Shown in pieces: positions 34,713 through 42,027 of a stretch of 64,000 nucleotides of DNA (the stretch's first letter is position 1; every line of letters starts with the position of its first letter). The notes beneath the pieces were generated by a model. It was not told the DNA's origin. It did not search any database and saw nothing but the letters and a program-made list of their open reading frames with translations. Source of the DNA: Candidatus Formimonas warabiya. GTDB taxonomy: Bacteria; Bacillota; Dehalobacteriia; Dehalobacteriales; Dehalobacteriaceae. The stretch lies in the NCBI RefSeq assembly GCF_002777255.1, contig NZ_CP017634.1, positions 1,376,903-1,440,902 on the forward strand, read 5' to 3'. The position numbers were made by a program, and so were the translations under genes.

Positions 34713-35932
34713 TAGACTGCTCCTTCCTGCAAAGTAGTCAGGACCACCCGCCGGGGCAAAGAGACCTTGCCAAAGCGGGACCTGGCGTGCAGTTCTTCCG
34801 CTGTACTTAAGATGAAGGGACAGGCGCCCCGGTCATAGGTATTGATCACCTGGGCCAAGCGCCGGGACATGTCCAGAATAACTTCCGGGGTATACACCTC
34901 ATCAATCAGCCGGTCCATATCCACAATATCGGCAAAACGGTTAAAGCGCACGTTCTCAATTTCATTTTGAATGCGCATCCACAGCGCCTGGTAGGACTTT
35001 AAACCCCGGAGGTCGTCGTCGATCAAACAACGGTCAAAAGAAAAAACAAAAAGAATATTTTTTAAGGTGTCGATCTCATCGATCAGCTCGCGGATGCTTT
35101 CGTACGCATCCTCCCGTTTTAAACGGGTATAGCGGATGGTTTCCGTACTGTCGGCATTCACCAGGACTTCCATATTATCAATGGATACCACCAGTCCTTT
35201 ATAGCCGGCCAGGCAGCAAACCTCCACCAGGGAGCGCAGCATGTGCCTGGCGTTATATTTGGTGATTTTGCTGGGCGACAGGCCCAGACGGCGCAAAGAA
35301 GATAAGGAGGCCTCCCGGTTTCCTTCCAGCCAGAGCAGGAGCAATTTGCGGCCGGTTTCCTCCAGGATGGGGTGTCCCAAGACTCCGCCGGTGAGCAAGG
35401 CACAGGCCAGGGCAAAATTATTATCAATCAGGGGGTTGGCGAGAAAGAGCTTTTCCAGCTGCTGTCTGATCTCCCGCTTGGTCAAGGGATCCAGTTGCCC
35501 CTGAGCGGATAAATAATCCGCAAAGCTGATATTTTCCGGAATCTCCTCCGGGCTGTATCCCAATTGGCGGATGATTTCCCGGCTGCACCGCTGCAAGCGT
35601 TCCGGCAGCCGGACCTGGCGCAGGATGGCGGTGTAGATTTCCTTAAAATCATGGAGCCAGATTTCCCGCGCCGAAAGGCGGACCGGGATATAACCCAGAT
35701 TTCCCGCTTCCAGGTCCAACATCTCTAAAAAGTGGGTTTTGCCGCTGCCGGGGCGTCCGGTGAGAAACTTAATCTTGCTGCCTCCCCTGGCCAGATAGTG
35801 GGCGAGGTATTTTTCCCGCCAAAAATCCAGGATAAAATCTTTGCCCACAGAAATTTTTTCCAGCACTTCCCTGTTGCCCGGGGCCTGTCCCTTTTTTAAA
35901 CAGGCCAGAGCGGATTGCATATCATTCTCCAA
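34712..35932 (-). CDS. Second P-loop ATPase of the cluster
   Basis: A 406-aa ATPase paralogous in layout to the BrxD-like protein. Walker A is GRPGSGKT at 59-66, after a YLARGGSKIKFLTG strand; the probable Walker B is GLVVSIDNME near 255, with a sensor strand in ILFVFSFDRCLID. It is coupled with the downstream gene by a one-base overlap and follows the coiled-coil gene by three bases. The pair could form a hetero-oligomeric AAA+ ring. No exact family is recognised. Confidence 0.7.
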   Translation of the reverse strand: MENDMQSALACLKKGQAPGNREVLEKISVGKDFILDFWREKYLAHYLARGGSKIKFLTGRPGSGKTHFLEMLDLEAGNLGYIPVRLSAREIWLHDFKEIYTAILRQVRLPERLQRCSREIIRQLGYSPEEIPENISFADYLSAQGQLDPLTKREIRQQLEKLFLANPLIDNNFALACALLTGGVLGHPILEETGRKLLLLWLEGNREASLSSLRRLGLSPSKITKYNARHMLRSLVEVCCLAGYKGLVVSIDNMEVLVNADSTETIRYTRLKREDAYESIRELIDEIDTLKNILFVFSFDRCLIDDDLRGLKSYQALWMRIQNEIENVRFNRFADIVDMDRLIDEVYTPEVILDMSRRLAQVINTYDRGACPFILSTAEELHARSRFGKVSLPRRVVLTTLQEGAV

Positions 35933-35935
35933 GGC

Positions 35936-36727
35936 TTATCCCTCCTCAAAAAAGCGGATGGTGGCCAGGTACTGTTCCCGGCCGTCTTGGTCCAGGATGC
36001 GGATGGACTTGTTGATATTGCGGCTGGGGCCAAACTGGAACTGCCGGCCGTCCTCGGTGGCACGCACTTCCGAAGCATAGAGACGGGCCAGGTCAAAAGC
36101 GAAGCTCTGCTGGTCATAATCCCTGCGGAAGCGGCGCATGGGGGTTAAAAGGGTATAGAGACTTTTTAAATAAATATCTCCTCCCGCCGCTGCCGGTGAT
36201 TTGCCCTGGTTTTGTTTCAACAGCATCAGGTCGTAGGCGACGGCCAGCTCCTTCACAAAACCCTGGGGATCAAAAGCCGCCTTCAACAGCTTATCCCGGC
36301 CCGCTTTGACATCCTGGACAAAAGCCAGGGGGCGCAGGCATTGCACCCGTTTGCGGTCCAAATAGAGGTCCAGGTTTTCCGCATCAATCCGGACCCGGAA
36401 AGGAAACATCTCAAACACGGGATATTCTCCTTTTATGTCCACGTCCAGGCGGGCACAGCAGGCCAGCATCTGTTCCACAAAGTCGCCGCTTTCCACATAC
36501 GCGCGAATACCGAAGCCGTCTACCTGTTCCTGCATTTCTTCCATCAGGCTTTCCTGCTCCTTCAGCAGGGTGCGCATGGTGCCCAAATCCTTGGTCCAAC
36601 TCTTCAGATCACCTTTCTCCATATTTTTGCTGAGGGTTTTGAAAGTTTTCTGCACCGCATTGATCTTATCTTTGAGCTCTTTTTCCCGTCCCGCCATTTG
36701 CTTATATAATTCTTCATAATCAGCCAT
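35936..36727 (-). CDS. Coiled-coil protein of the ATPase cluster
   Basis: A 263-aa protein of unknown function. Residues 1-65 form a charged coiled coil (EELYKQMAGREKELKDKI and following); the remainder is mixed alpha/beta, with no catalytic motif seen. The ATG at 36727 has AAGGAG eight bases upstream; an in-frame upstream start at 36811 is not supported by a ribosome site. As first gene of the three it may be the substrate- or DNA-recognition part. Confidence 0.7.
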   Translation of the reverse strand: MADYEELYKQMAGREKELKDKINAVQKTFKTLSKNMEKGDLKSWTKDLGTMRTLLKEQESLMEEMQEQVDGFGIRAYVESGDFVEQMLACCARLDVDIKGEYPVFEMFPFRVRIDAENLDLYLDRKRVQCLRPLAFVQDVKAGRDKLLKAAFDPQGFVKELAVAYDLMLLKQNQGKSPAAAGGDIYLKSLYTLLTPMRRFRRDYDQQSFAFDLARLYASEVRATEDGRQFQFGPSRNINKSIRILDQDGREQYLATIRFFEEG

Positions 36728-36914
36728 TTTTGTTGCTCCTTCTTGTTCAATTTCCAGTTTGTCCGGTGGTCCCGGCATGTCATTGCTGGTCCTTAGCCTG
36801 AAATTCGACACAAAAATGGATTTTCCTCCCTACTTGCCCCCCGGATCCCAAAATGGCATAATAATAGCAGACATGCCTGTAGAAGGCAGAAAAGCAAAGG
36901 GATAGGAGAAAAAA

Positions 36915-38504
36915 GTGTCAAAAAAGCTGTTTCCCTGGCAGGAGGAATGCCTGGATATTTGGTTTGACAAGGGAGGGAAAGGAATTGTCAACGTCGTTAC
37001 CGGCGCAGGCAAAACAGTCCTGGCCCTGGGCGCTGTCGCCAGGCTGGAAAACCGGTTGGCCGTTGAACAGGCGGGCGCTTTGAAAATCAAGATTGTCGTG
37101 CCTAAGGTTTTTCTCGCCCATCAGTGGGCCCGGAACCTGCACGAAGAGCTGGCCGTTCCCCCGAACGACATCGGCTTTTATTGCGGTACGCAAAAGGACC
37201 GGCCTACCCGCAAATACATGATCTATGTGGTCAACTCGGCCCGTTACGCTTTATCGGGGCATGTCCTGGCCGATTACCAAAACGGATCTCCCGTCCTGCT
37301 CATCGCGGATGAGTGCCATCATTACAGCAGTCCGGAAAATTCCCGGATCTTTGACTTTATTGCCCAACTATCTCCCCGGGATCCGGCTCCCGCCTATTAC
37401 GCCCTGGGTTTGTCCGCCACGCCGGAAACCGCCGCATTTAACGAGATACTCGTACCGGCGCTGGGACCGGAAATATTTCGCTACGGTTTTGCAGAGGCTT
37501 TAAACGCTAAAATAATCAGTTCCTTTGCCATTTTCAATGTGAAATTACAGTTCACGCCGGCCGAAGCACAACAGTACCAGGATTTGAGTGAACAATTAAC
37601 CCGGGTCCTGGAGAACCTGCTGCACCGCTGCCCTTTCCTGCTGGGCTTAAAGCGGCCCCGCTTTTTTGCCCGTCTGGAGCAGCTGGTCCGGGAGCCGGAA
37701 GATGATGAGACGGCTGCTCTGGCCGCTTCCTTGCTCGGCCTGGCCGGCAGGCGCAAAGAAGTGGTCTACCGGGCTGAATCCCGGCAGAGCTGCGTCAGGG
37801 ATCTTCTGACCCGGATGCCGCCGTCGTCCCGCGTCTTGATTTTTAGCGAAAGGATTGGGATGGCAGATGCGCTCTATGAAGAGCTGAAGTGGCTGTTTCC
37901 CGGACAGGTGGGGTGTTATCATTCCGACATGGAGGATTGGCGCAGGAAAAATATCCTGCGTAAATATCAGGAAGGTGAGATCCGGATCCTGGTAGCCTGC
38001 CGGGCCTTGGATGAGGGATTGAATGTGCCCGCAACCGATATCGGCATTATTGCTGCCGCCACCTCCAGCAACCGGCAGCGCATCCAGAGACTGGGCCGGA
38101 TTTTGCGCAGCGCCGATCAAAAACGGATGGCCATCCTTTATTACCTGTATATCGGTTCATCCAACGAGGAGCAAGACCTGGTGGCGGGAATTTCCCGGGA
38201 CCTGACCGGGATCATCCCCGTCCTTGACCTGGCATATGACCTGAACAGCCGGACTTTCGCCCATGCCGCCTACCAGGCCCTGGTTGACCTGGTACTCGCT
38301 TACGCCTGCCGGAAGGGCTGGAAAGGGGAGGCCATCGGGGAAATCGGCAGAAACCTGGAGCGCGGCAAACTAAGCTGCGATTGGTGGCTTTCCGAGCAGG
38401 AATGCCGTTTAAAAAGCCGCAGCGCTTCCTCCCGTTCGGAACGCAATTATTGGCTGAGCATGCGCTTGCTGGTGCAGGCCGGTCTGGGCCGCCTGCCCGA
38501 ATAG
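36915..38504 (+). CDS. XPB-like superfamily 2 helicase
   Basis: A 529-aa DNA/RNA helicase. Motif I is VTGAGKT (residues 28-34), motif II ADECHHY (about 131-137), motif III LSATPE, and motif VI QRIQRLGRILRS. The layout (FPWQEECLDIWF at the start) is that of XPB/Rad25-like or type III restriction-like SF2 helicases, without any nuclease or methylase domain. The start is GTG with AGGAG six bases before it. It is divergent from the three-gene ATPase operon with a 187-base shared promoter region, suggesting a functional unit. Confidence 0.85.
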   Translation: MSKKLFPWQEECLDIWFDKGGKGIVNVVTGAGKTVLALGAVARLENRLAVEQAGALKIKIVVPKVFLAHQWARNLHEELAVPPNDIGFYCGTQKDRPTRKYMIYVVNSARYALSGHVLADYQNGSPVLLIADECHHYSSPENSRIFDFIAQLSPRDPAPAYYALGLSATPETAAFNEILVPALGPEIFRYGFAEALNAKIISSFAIFNVKLQFTPAEAQQYQDLSEQLTRVLENLLHRCPFLLGLKRPRFFARLEQLVREPEDDETAALAASLLGLAGRRKEVVYRAESRQSCVRDLLTRMPPSSRVLIFSERIGMADALYEELKWLFPGQVGCYHSDMEDWRRKNILRKYQEGEIRILVACRALDEGLNVPATDIGIIAAATSSNRQRIQRLGRILRSADQKRMAILYYLYIGSSNEEQDLVAGISRDLTGIIPVLDLAYDLNSRTFAHAAYQALVDLVLAYACRKGWKGEAIGEIGRNLERGKLSCDWWLSEQECRLKSRSASSRSERNYWLSMRLLVQAGLGRLPE

Positions 38505-38524
38505 GGTGGCCGCCCCGGGCATCT

Positions 38525-38545
38525 ATCTCCCTTAGACCATTTTTG
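38525..38545 (+). repeat. 21-bp direct repeat, copy 2 (at pglF 3' end)
   Basis: Identical to 30887-30907. On the minus strand this copy encodes the last K-M-V codons and stop of the PglF-type dehydratase. Sites overlapping gene 3' ends are typical integration targets. No integrase gene is seen between the copies. Confidence 0.7.
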
Positions 38546-40514
38546 CCGCCATATTCTCTTCCTCTTTTCTCTCCCGCAACCGGTTCTGTACGGTTAACCA
38601 ATCCCCGGTTTCCCTGTCCCCCCGCCCGGCGCGCCTTTCAGGCTGCCCGCCGGGTTCTTCCGGCAGAGAAGTCCCGGTCTCCTGCTCTTTAAACCCGGGC
38701 AAAAACTCCCGCACCATCTCCAGGGCCTGTTCCCCTGTCTGGGGAAGGGACCCGCTCACAATACGGGCAATAATCTTTTCCTCGATCAGATCCGGCAGGA
38801 GGGCTCCCGGCCGGGCCACAAAAATCCTTTTATGGGTGGTGGCCGTAACCCCTTCCTCGGCGGTGAGCAGCTCTTCATAGAGCTTTTCCCCCGGCCGGGT
38901 CCCGGTAATCTTAATATCAATATCCTTTCCCGGCTCCAGCCCGGACAATTCAATGAGGCTGCGGGCCAAATCCATAATCTTCACCGGCTCACCCATATCC
39001 AAAACAAAGATCTCTCCCCCCTTGGCCATGGCGCCGGCCTGGATCACCAGCTGCACCGCCTCGGGAATGGTCATGAAAAAGCGTACCATGGCCGGATGGG
39101 TCACGGTAACCGGCCCGCCTTCGGCAATCTGTTTTTTGAACAGGGGCAGCACGCTTCCCGCACTGCCCAGCACATTGCCGAAGCGCACCGCCACATAGCT
39201 GGTCTCGCTGACGGTGTCCAGGTACTGGACCACCAGTTCCGCCAGCCGTTTGGACGCGCCCATAAAACTGGTGGGATTCACGGCCTTGTCCGTGGAGATG
39301 AGGACGAATTTTTTCGCCTTGAACATATCCGCCACCTGGGCCACATGATAGGTGCCCATAACATTATTCTTGATGGCATCCTCCGGATTGTACTCCATCA
39401 TAGGCACATGCTTATGGGCGGCGGCATGGAAAACCACCTGGGGACGATAGGCCTTGAAGGCCTGGATTACGGACCTGCGGTCCCGGACATCCTTCACCAA
39501 AGAAACAATATGTAAGTCGGGAAAAGCTTTTTTCAGTTCCAGATCGATTTCATAGACATTATTTTCACAGGCGTCAAGAATTAAAAGGGCTTTGGGGTTG
39601 TAGGAGGCAATCTGGCGGCACAATTCGCTGCCGATGGACCCGCCTCCCCCGGTGACCAGCACCACCTGGCCCCGGATATACTGGGCAATGCCGTCCAGGT
39701 CCACTTTCACCGGATCCCGGCCCAGCAGGTCCTCCACGTCCACGTCCCGGATCCTGCTGATCTTCACCCTGCCGTCAATCAGGTCATAGACCCCGGGGAG
39801 AATTTTCACTTTCGCCCCCGTTTCCTTGCCCAGGGCCACGATGCGCCTTTTTGCCTTTCCCGCCGCGGAGGGCATGGCGATAATGATTTCCTGGATTTTA
39901 TGCCCGGCCGCTAAAGCGGGGATCTCTTCACTGGTGCCCAGAACGGGAATGCCCTGGACGATCACCTTCTGCTTCAGGGGATCATCATCCACAAAGCCCA
40001 GGATCCGGATCCCCCCGTTATAGTGGCTTTTCAGTTCCTTGGCCACCAGGACCCCGGCCGCGCCGGCGCCCGCAATCAAGACCCGGCTGCCTTTCTTTTT
40101 CTTCTTCAGGCCCAGCCCGTAATCCCGGAAGAGCCGCCAAACAAAGCGGGATCCTCCTGCCAGCACCACAGCCAGGATCCAGTTCAGAATCCAGAAGGAC
40201 CGGGGAAAAGGCAAGGGGCCCGGAAACCAGACCAAAGACACAATCAGGCTGCCCAGGCTGCCTGCGGTTACGGCTCCGGCCAGGGCCAGCGCCTCGCCGA
40301 TACTGGCATAGGCCCAGGCTCTCCTGTACATGCCGAAGAAAAAAAAGGCCCCCAGGAAAACAAGGATATAGGGAAACAGCAAATTGCCGAAGTTCTCATA
40401 ATATTTCTCAGGAACGCCGCCGTCAAAACGGATCCACAAAGAAAACCATAAGCTCAGGCCCAGCAAAACCGTGTCTGATACCAACAAGAATAAGGAGCGC
40501 CAGCGATAAACCAT
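38532..40514 (-). CDS. pglF: UDP-HexNAc 4,6-dehydratase, membrane-bound (PglF/WbpM/CapD-like)
   Basis: A 660-aa protein with four N-terminal membrane helices (to about residue 130), a CoA-binding-like Rossmann domain (SRVLIAGAGAAGVLVAKEL) and a C-terminal SDR dehydratase (VVLVTGGGGSIGSELCRQI). Its catalytic region STDKAVNPTSFMGASKR has Met where most SDRs have Tyr, as in this family. It forms UDP-4-keto-6-deoxy-GlcNAc and would feed the PglE/PglD/PglC homologues at 21.8-24.2 kb. The ATG at 40514 has AGGTG eight bases upstream; the longer start at 40616 reaches into the upstream terminator. Composition is GC-rich, unlike those partners. Confidence 0.92.
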   Translation of the reverse strand: MVYRWRSLFLLVSDTVLLGLSLWFSLWIRFDGGVPEKYYENFGNLLFPYILVFLGAFFFFGMYRRAWAYASIGEALALAGAVTAGSLGSLIVSLVWFPGPLPFPRSFWILNWILAVVLAGGSRFVWRLFRDYGLGLKKKKKGSRVLIAGAGAAGVLVAKELKSHYNGGIRILGFVDDDPLKQKVIVQGIPVLGTSEEIPALAAGHKIQEIIIAMPSAAGKAKRRIVALGKETGAKVKILPGVYDLIDGRVKISRIRDVDVEDLLGRDPVKVDLDGIAQYIRGQVVLVTGGGGSIGSELCRQIASYNPKALLILDACENNVYEIDLELKKAFPDLHIVSLVKDVRDRRSVIQAFKAYRPQVVFHAAAHKHVPMMEYNPEDAIKNNVMGTYHVAQVADMFKAKKFVLISTDKAVNPTSFMGASKRLAELVVQYLDTVSETSYVAVRFGNVLGSAGSVLPLFKKQIAEGGPVTVTHPAMVRFFMTIPEAVQLVIQAGAMAKGGEIFVLDMGEPVKIMDLARSLIELSGLEPGKDIDIKITGTRPGEKLYEELLTAEEGVTATTHKRIFVARPGALLPDLIEEKIIARIVSGSLPQTGEQALEMVREFLPGFKEQETGTSLPEEPGGQPERRAGRGDRETGDWLTVQNRLRERKEEENMAAKMV

Positions 40515-40582
40515 TGGGGATACACCTCTGTACTTTCTCCGGAAAATAATGAAATCAAAAAAAGTATAGCGCCATTTTGGCA

Positions 40583-40607
40583 AAAAAACATCACCCGAAA
40601 GGGTGAA
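40583..40607 (-). terminator. Intrinsic terminator after the HTH gene
   Basis: On the minus strand TCACCC-TTTC-GGGTGA is followed by TG and seven T. It lies 30 bases after the HTH gene stop and upstream of pglF. The same hairpin core occurs near 24930. Confidence 0.8.
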
Positions 40608-40636
40608 AATAGCCATATTTTATACGGGAGAAAAGA

Positions 40637-40852
40637 CTATTCGCAAGAAAAAGGCCGGGAGCCGGCCGATTTTACCAGGTTTTCCTCCAGAAATTCCTGC
40701 AGCATTTTGCTGGAAAAACGCTTGTGTCCCCCGACAGTGGTGTAGTAGGAGATGAAACCGTCGCGGCACCAGCGGCGCAAGGTTTTGGCACTGATACCCA
40801 GCATTTTGCATGCTTGGGTGGTGTTGATTAAAGGGGATTCATTCTGTTTCAT
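40637..40852 (-). CDS. MerR/excisionase-like HTH protein
   Basis: A 71-aa DNA-binding protein with a single winged HTH: NTTQACKMLGISAKTLRRWCRDGFISYYTTVGGHKRFS is the excisionase/BldC-type domain. No effector domain follows, so it is a stand-alone regulator or excisionase-like architectural protein. GGGAGG lies before its ATG. A strong promoter with a LexA-type box precedes it, so it should be induced by DNA damage. Excisionase-like proteins often belong to mobile elements; no integrase is visible. Confidence 0.85.
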   Translation of the reverse strand: MKQNESPLINTTQACKMLGISAKTLRRWCRDGFISYYTTVGGHKRFSSKMLQEFLEENLVKSAGSRPFSCE

Positions 40853-40885
40853 AGGGTACCTCCCGGATCAGGAATGTCTCTGTTC

Positions 40886-40936
40886 GAACATATGTTCTAT
40901 GGTTAAATTTTACAGGCTATTACCGGACGTGTCAAG
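40886..40936 (-). promoter_or_regulatory. SOS (LexA) promoter of the HTH gene
   Basis: On the minus strand TTGACA (40931-40936) and TAAAAT (40907-40912), 18 bases apart, are followed nine bases later by GAACATATGTTC (40886-40897), a perfect match to the Gram-positive LexA box GAACNNNNGTTC. About 30 bases around the box and -10 are nearly the same as in the promoter at 45679-45728. Confidence 0.8.
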
Positions 40937-40970
40937 AGCGAATTTTGTTTCTTGATCACCCGTTGCTTTT

Positions 40971-41108
40971 TAAAAATTCCACCGCCCGGGCCAGTTGCGC
41001 AATACTGCTGCTCAGGGTCTCCAGCTTATTCTCGATGCGAATCAGCAGGTATGCGGAAATGGCAATGGGAAAGCCCACATTGCTGATGGTTTTAATCAGT
41101 TCATCCAT
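40971..41108 (-). CDS. yvrJ: YvrJ-family small protein
   Basis: A 45-residue protein: MDELIKTISNVGFPIAISAY followed by LLIRIENKLETLSSSIAQLA. The hydrophobic helix at residues 11-24 followed by an amphipathic coiled helix is the YvrJ family pattern (small, probably membrane-attached, function unknown, holin-like in size). GGAGGTGAG precedes the ATG. It is the third of the DUF1659-DUF2922-YvrJ set, a recurring trio in Firmicutes. Confidence 0.85.
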
Positions 41109-41173
41109 CCTCTCACCTCCTCGTCAAAATTTCCCGGGAACGGTCCGCTCTGTCGCACAGTTGCGGAAAAGAG

Positions 41174-41206
41174 GGGGACAGCCGCCCGGGTCGGTCGGCT
41201 GTCCCC
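41174..41206 (-). terminator. Strong hairpin between DUF2922 and YvrJ genes
   Basis: GGGGACAGCCG and CGGCTGTCCCC form a perfect 11-bp stem with an 11-base loop directly after the DUF2922 stop, followed by CTCTTTTCC on the minus strand. It can act as a partial terminator or an mRNA-stabilising structure that sets lower YvrJ expression. Confidence 0.65.
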
Positions 41207-41212
41207 TGTTCT

Positions 41213-41443
41213 TTATTCCGGGTCATACAGGTCGCTGGTGGTGGTGTCGACGATTTTGGCGTCTTTCTTCGCCACCAGGTTGCCGCCGGCGCTTTGGAAG
41301 ATGTTCTTCCCGATAAGGGTGTCCATGACCCCTTCGATCTCCGTATTGGTCAGTCCCGCTTTGGGATTGTCCAGGCTGATGCTCATGCTGCTGCCGTCGG
41401 CAGCGGCGAAAGTCATGCGCAGCGTTTTTTTGTTCTCGGCCAT
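41213..41443 (-). CDS. DUF2922 family protein
   Basis: A 76-aa protein of the DUF2922 family: KKTLRMTFAAADGSSMSISL then a Pro-containing turn and ITNxEIxxVMDxLI-like helix (LTNTEIEGVMDTLIGKNIF). Function is unknown; it travels with DUF1659 and YvrJ proteins. AGGAGG lies before its ATG. Beta-strand rich, no signal peptide, probably cytoplasmic. Confidence 0.9.
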   Translation of the reverse strand: MAENKKTLRMTFAAADGSSMSISLDNPKAGLTNTEIEGVMDTLIGKNIFQSAGGNLVAKKDAKIVDTTTSDLYDPE

Positions 41444-41574
41444 TTTCCCGTCCTCCTTTCATCAGTGATTTCTTTTCGGTTCCTGCCTGACCATCTTTTT
41501 TGTCCTCCGGCCCAGTCCATTACCAGACGATGGTCAAGTCCCCCGGGGCCCAAAGGCCCGGCCCCCTGCTCTCT

Positions 41575-41802
41575 TTAGGCCTGTTCCGCCAGGTCGCTGT
41601 CGTCGATGCGGCTGATGGCGCTGAGGGTGTAGGCAGAGAGTTCGGCAAGGGCAGCGGCCACATCCAGGACATCCTGGTCGGCGGCATCAGTCTTGACCTT
41701 GCTGATGGTTTTGCTTTTGTACACCGGTTTGCCTTCCCCGTTCACTCCGGTTTGAAACTGGAGCTTGATTTTGCTCGTGAGCGGCGTTACTACTACGGCC
41801 AT
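41575..41802 (-). CDS. DUF1659 family protein
   Basis: A 75-aa protein of the DUF1659 family: TSKIKLQFQTGVNGEGKPVYKSKT followed by INxKxDAxDQDxxxVAxAL-like helix and a C-terminal IxRIDDSDLA. Function unknown. It is first in the DUF1659-DUF2922-YvrJ operon, with AGGAGG upstream and a LexA box 36 bases before the start codon, so the operon is predicted to be DNA-damage-inducible. Confidence 0.9.
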   Translation of the reverse strand: MAVVVTPLTSKIKLQFQTGVNGEGKPVYKSKTISKVKTDAADQDVLDVAAALAELSAYTLSAISRIDDSDLAEQA

Positions 41803-41837
41803 GATTTTTCCTCCTTTCTTTGCGCTTCTTCCCTTGC

Positions 41838-41893
41838 GAACATTTGTTCGCTCGGGATGGTTTTATTATACCGGGGCATGAGGAAGGGGTCAA
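41838..41893 (-). promoter_or_regulatory. SOS (LexA) promoter of the DUF1659-DUF2922-YvrJ operon
   Basis: On the minus strand TTGACC (41888-41893) and TATAAT (41865-41870) are 17 bases apart; 15 bases downstream lies CGAACAAATGTTCG, a palindromic LexA box (core 41838-41849). The box sits between the promoter and the ribosome site of the DUF1659 gene. Confidence 0.8.
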
Positions 41894-41963
41894 CGTGGGC
41901 CTTTCGGACCAAGGGAGGACAAAGAGGGCGGATCCGGGACAAGGAAGGACAAAGAAGTGGAAG

Positions 41964-41992
41964 CTGACTTTCCGGCCGATTTATGCTATGAT
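41964..41992 (+). promoter_or_regulatory. Promoter of the SNF2 helicase gene
   Basis: CTGACT and TATGAT are separated by 17 bases, 36 bases upstream of the chosen ATG. The LexA box at 41838 lies 115 bases further upstream, too far to block this promoter directly. Confidence 0.5.
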
Positions 41993-42027
41993 TAATGTTT
42001 AAGATACTAGTAATGAGAGGCTTGACT

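Noticed and set aside
33501-38504. A complete BREX system
   Set aside because: Only the DUF2791-like ATPase is reminiscent; no PglX methylase, PglZ, BrxA/B or BrxL is present.
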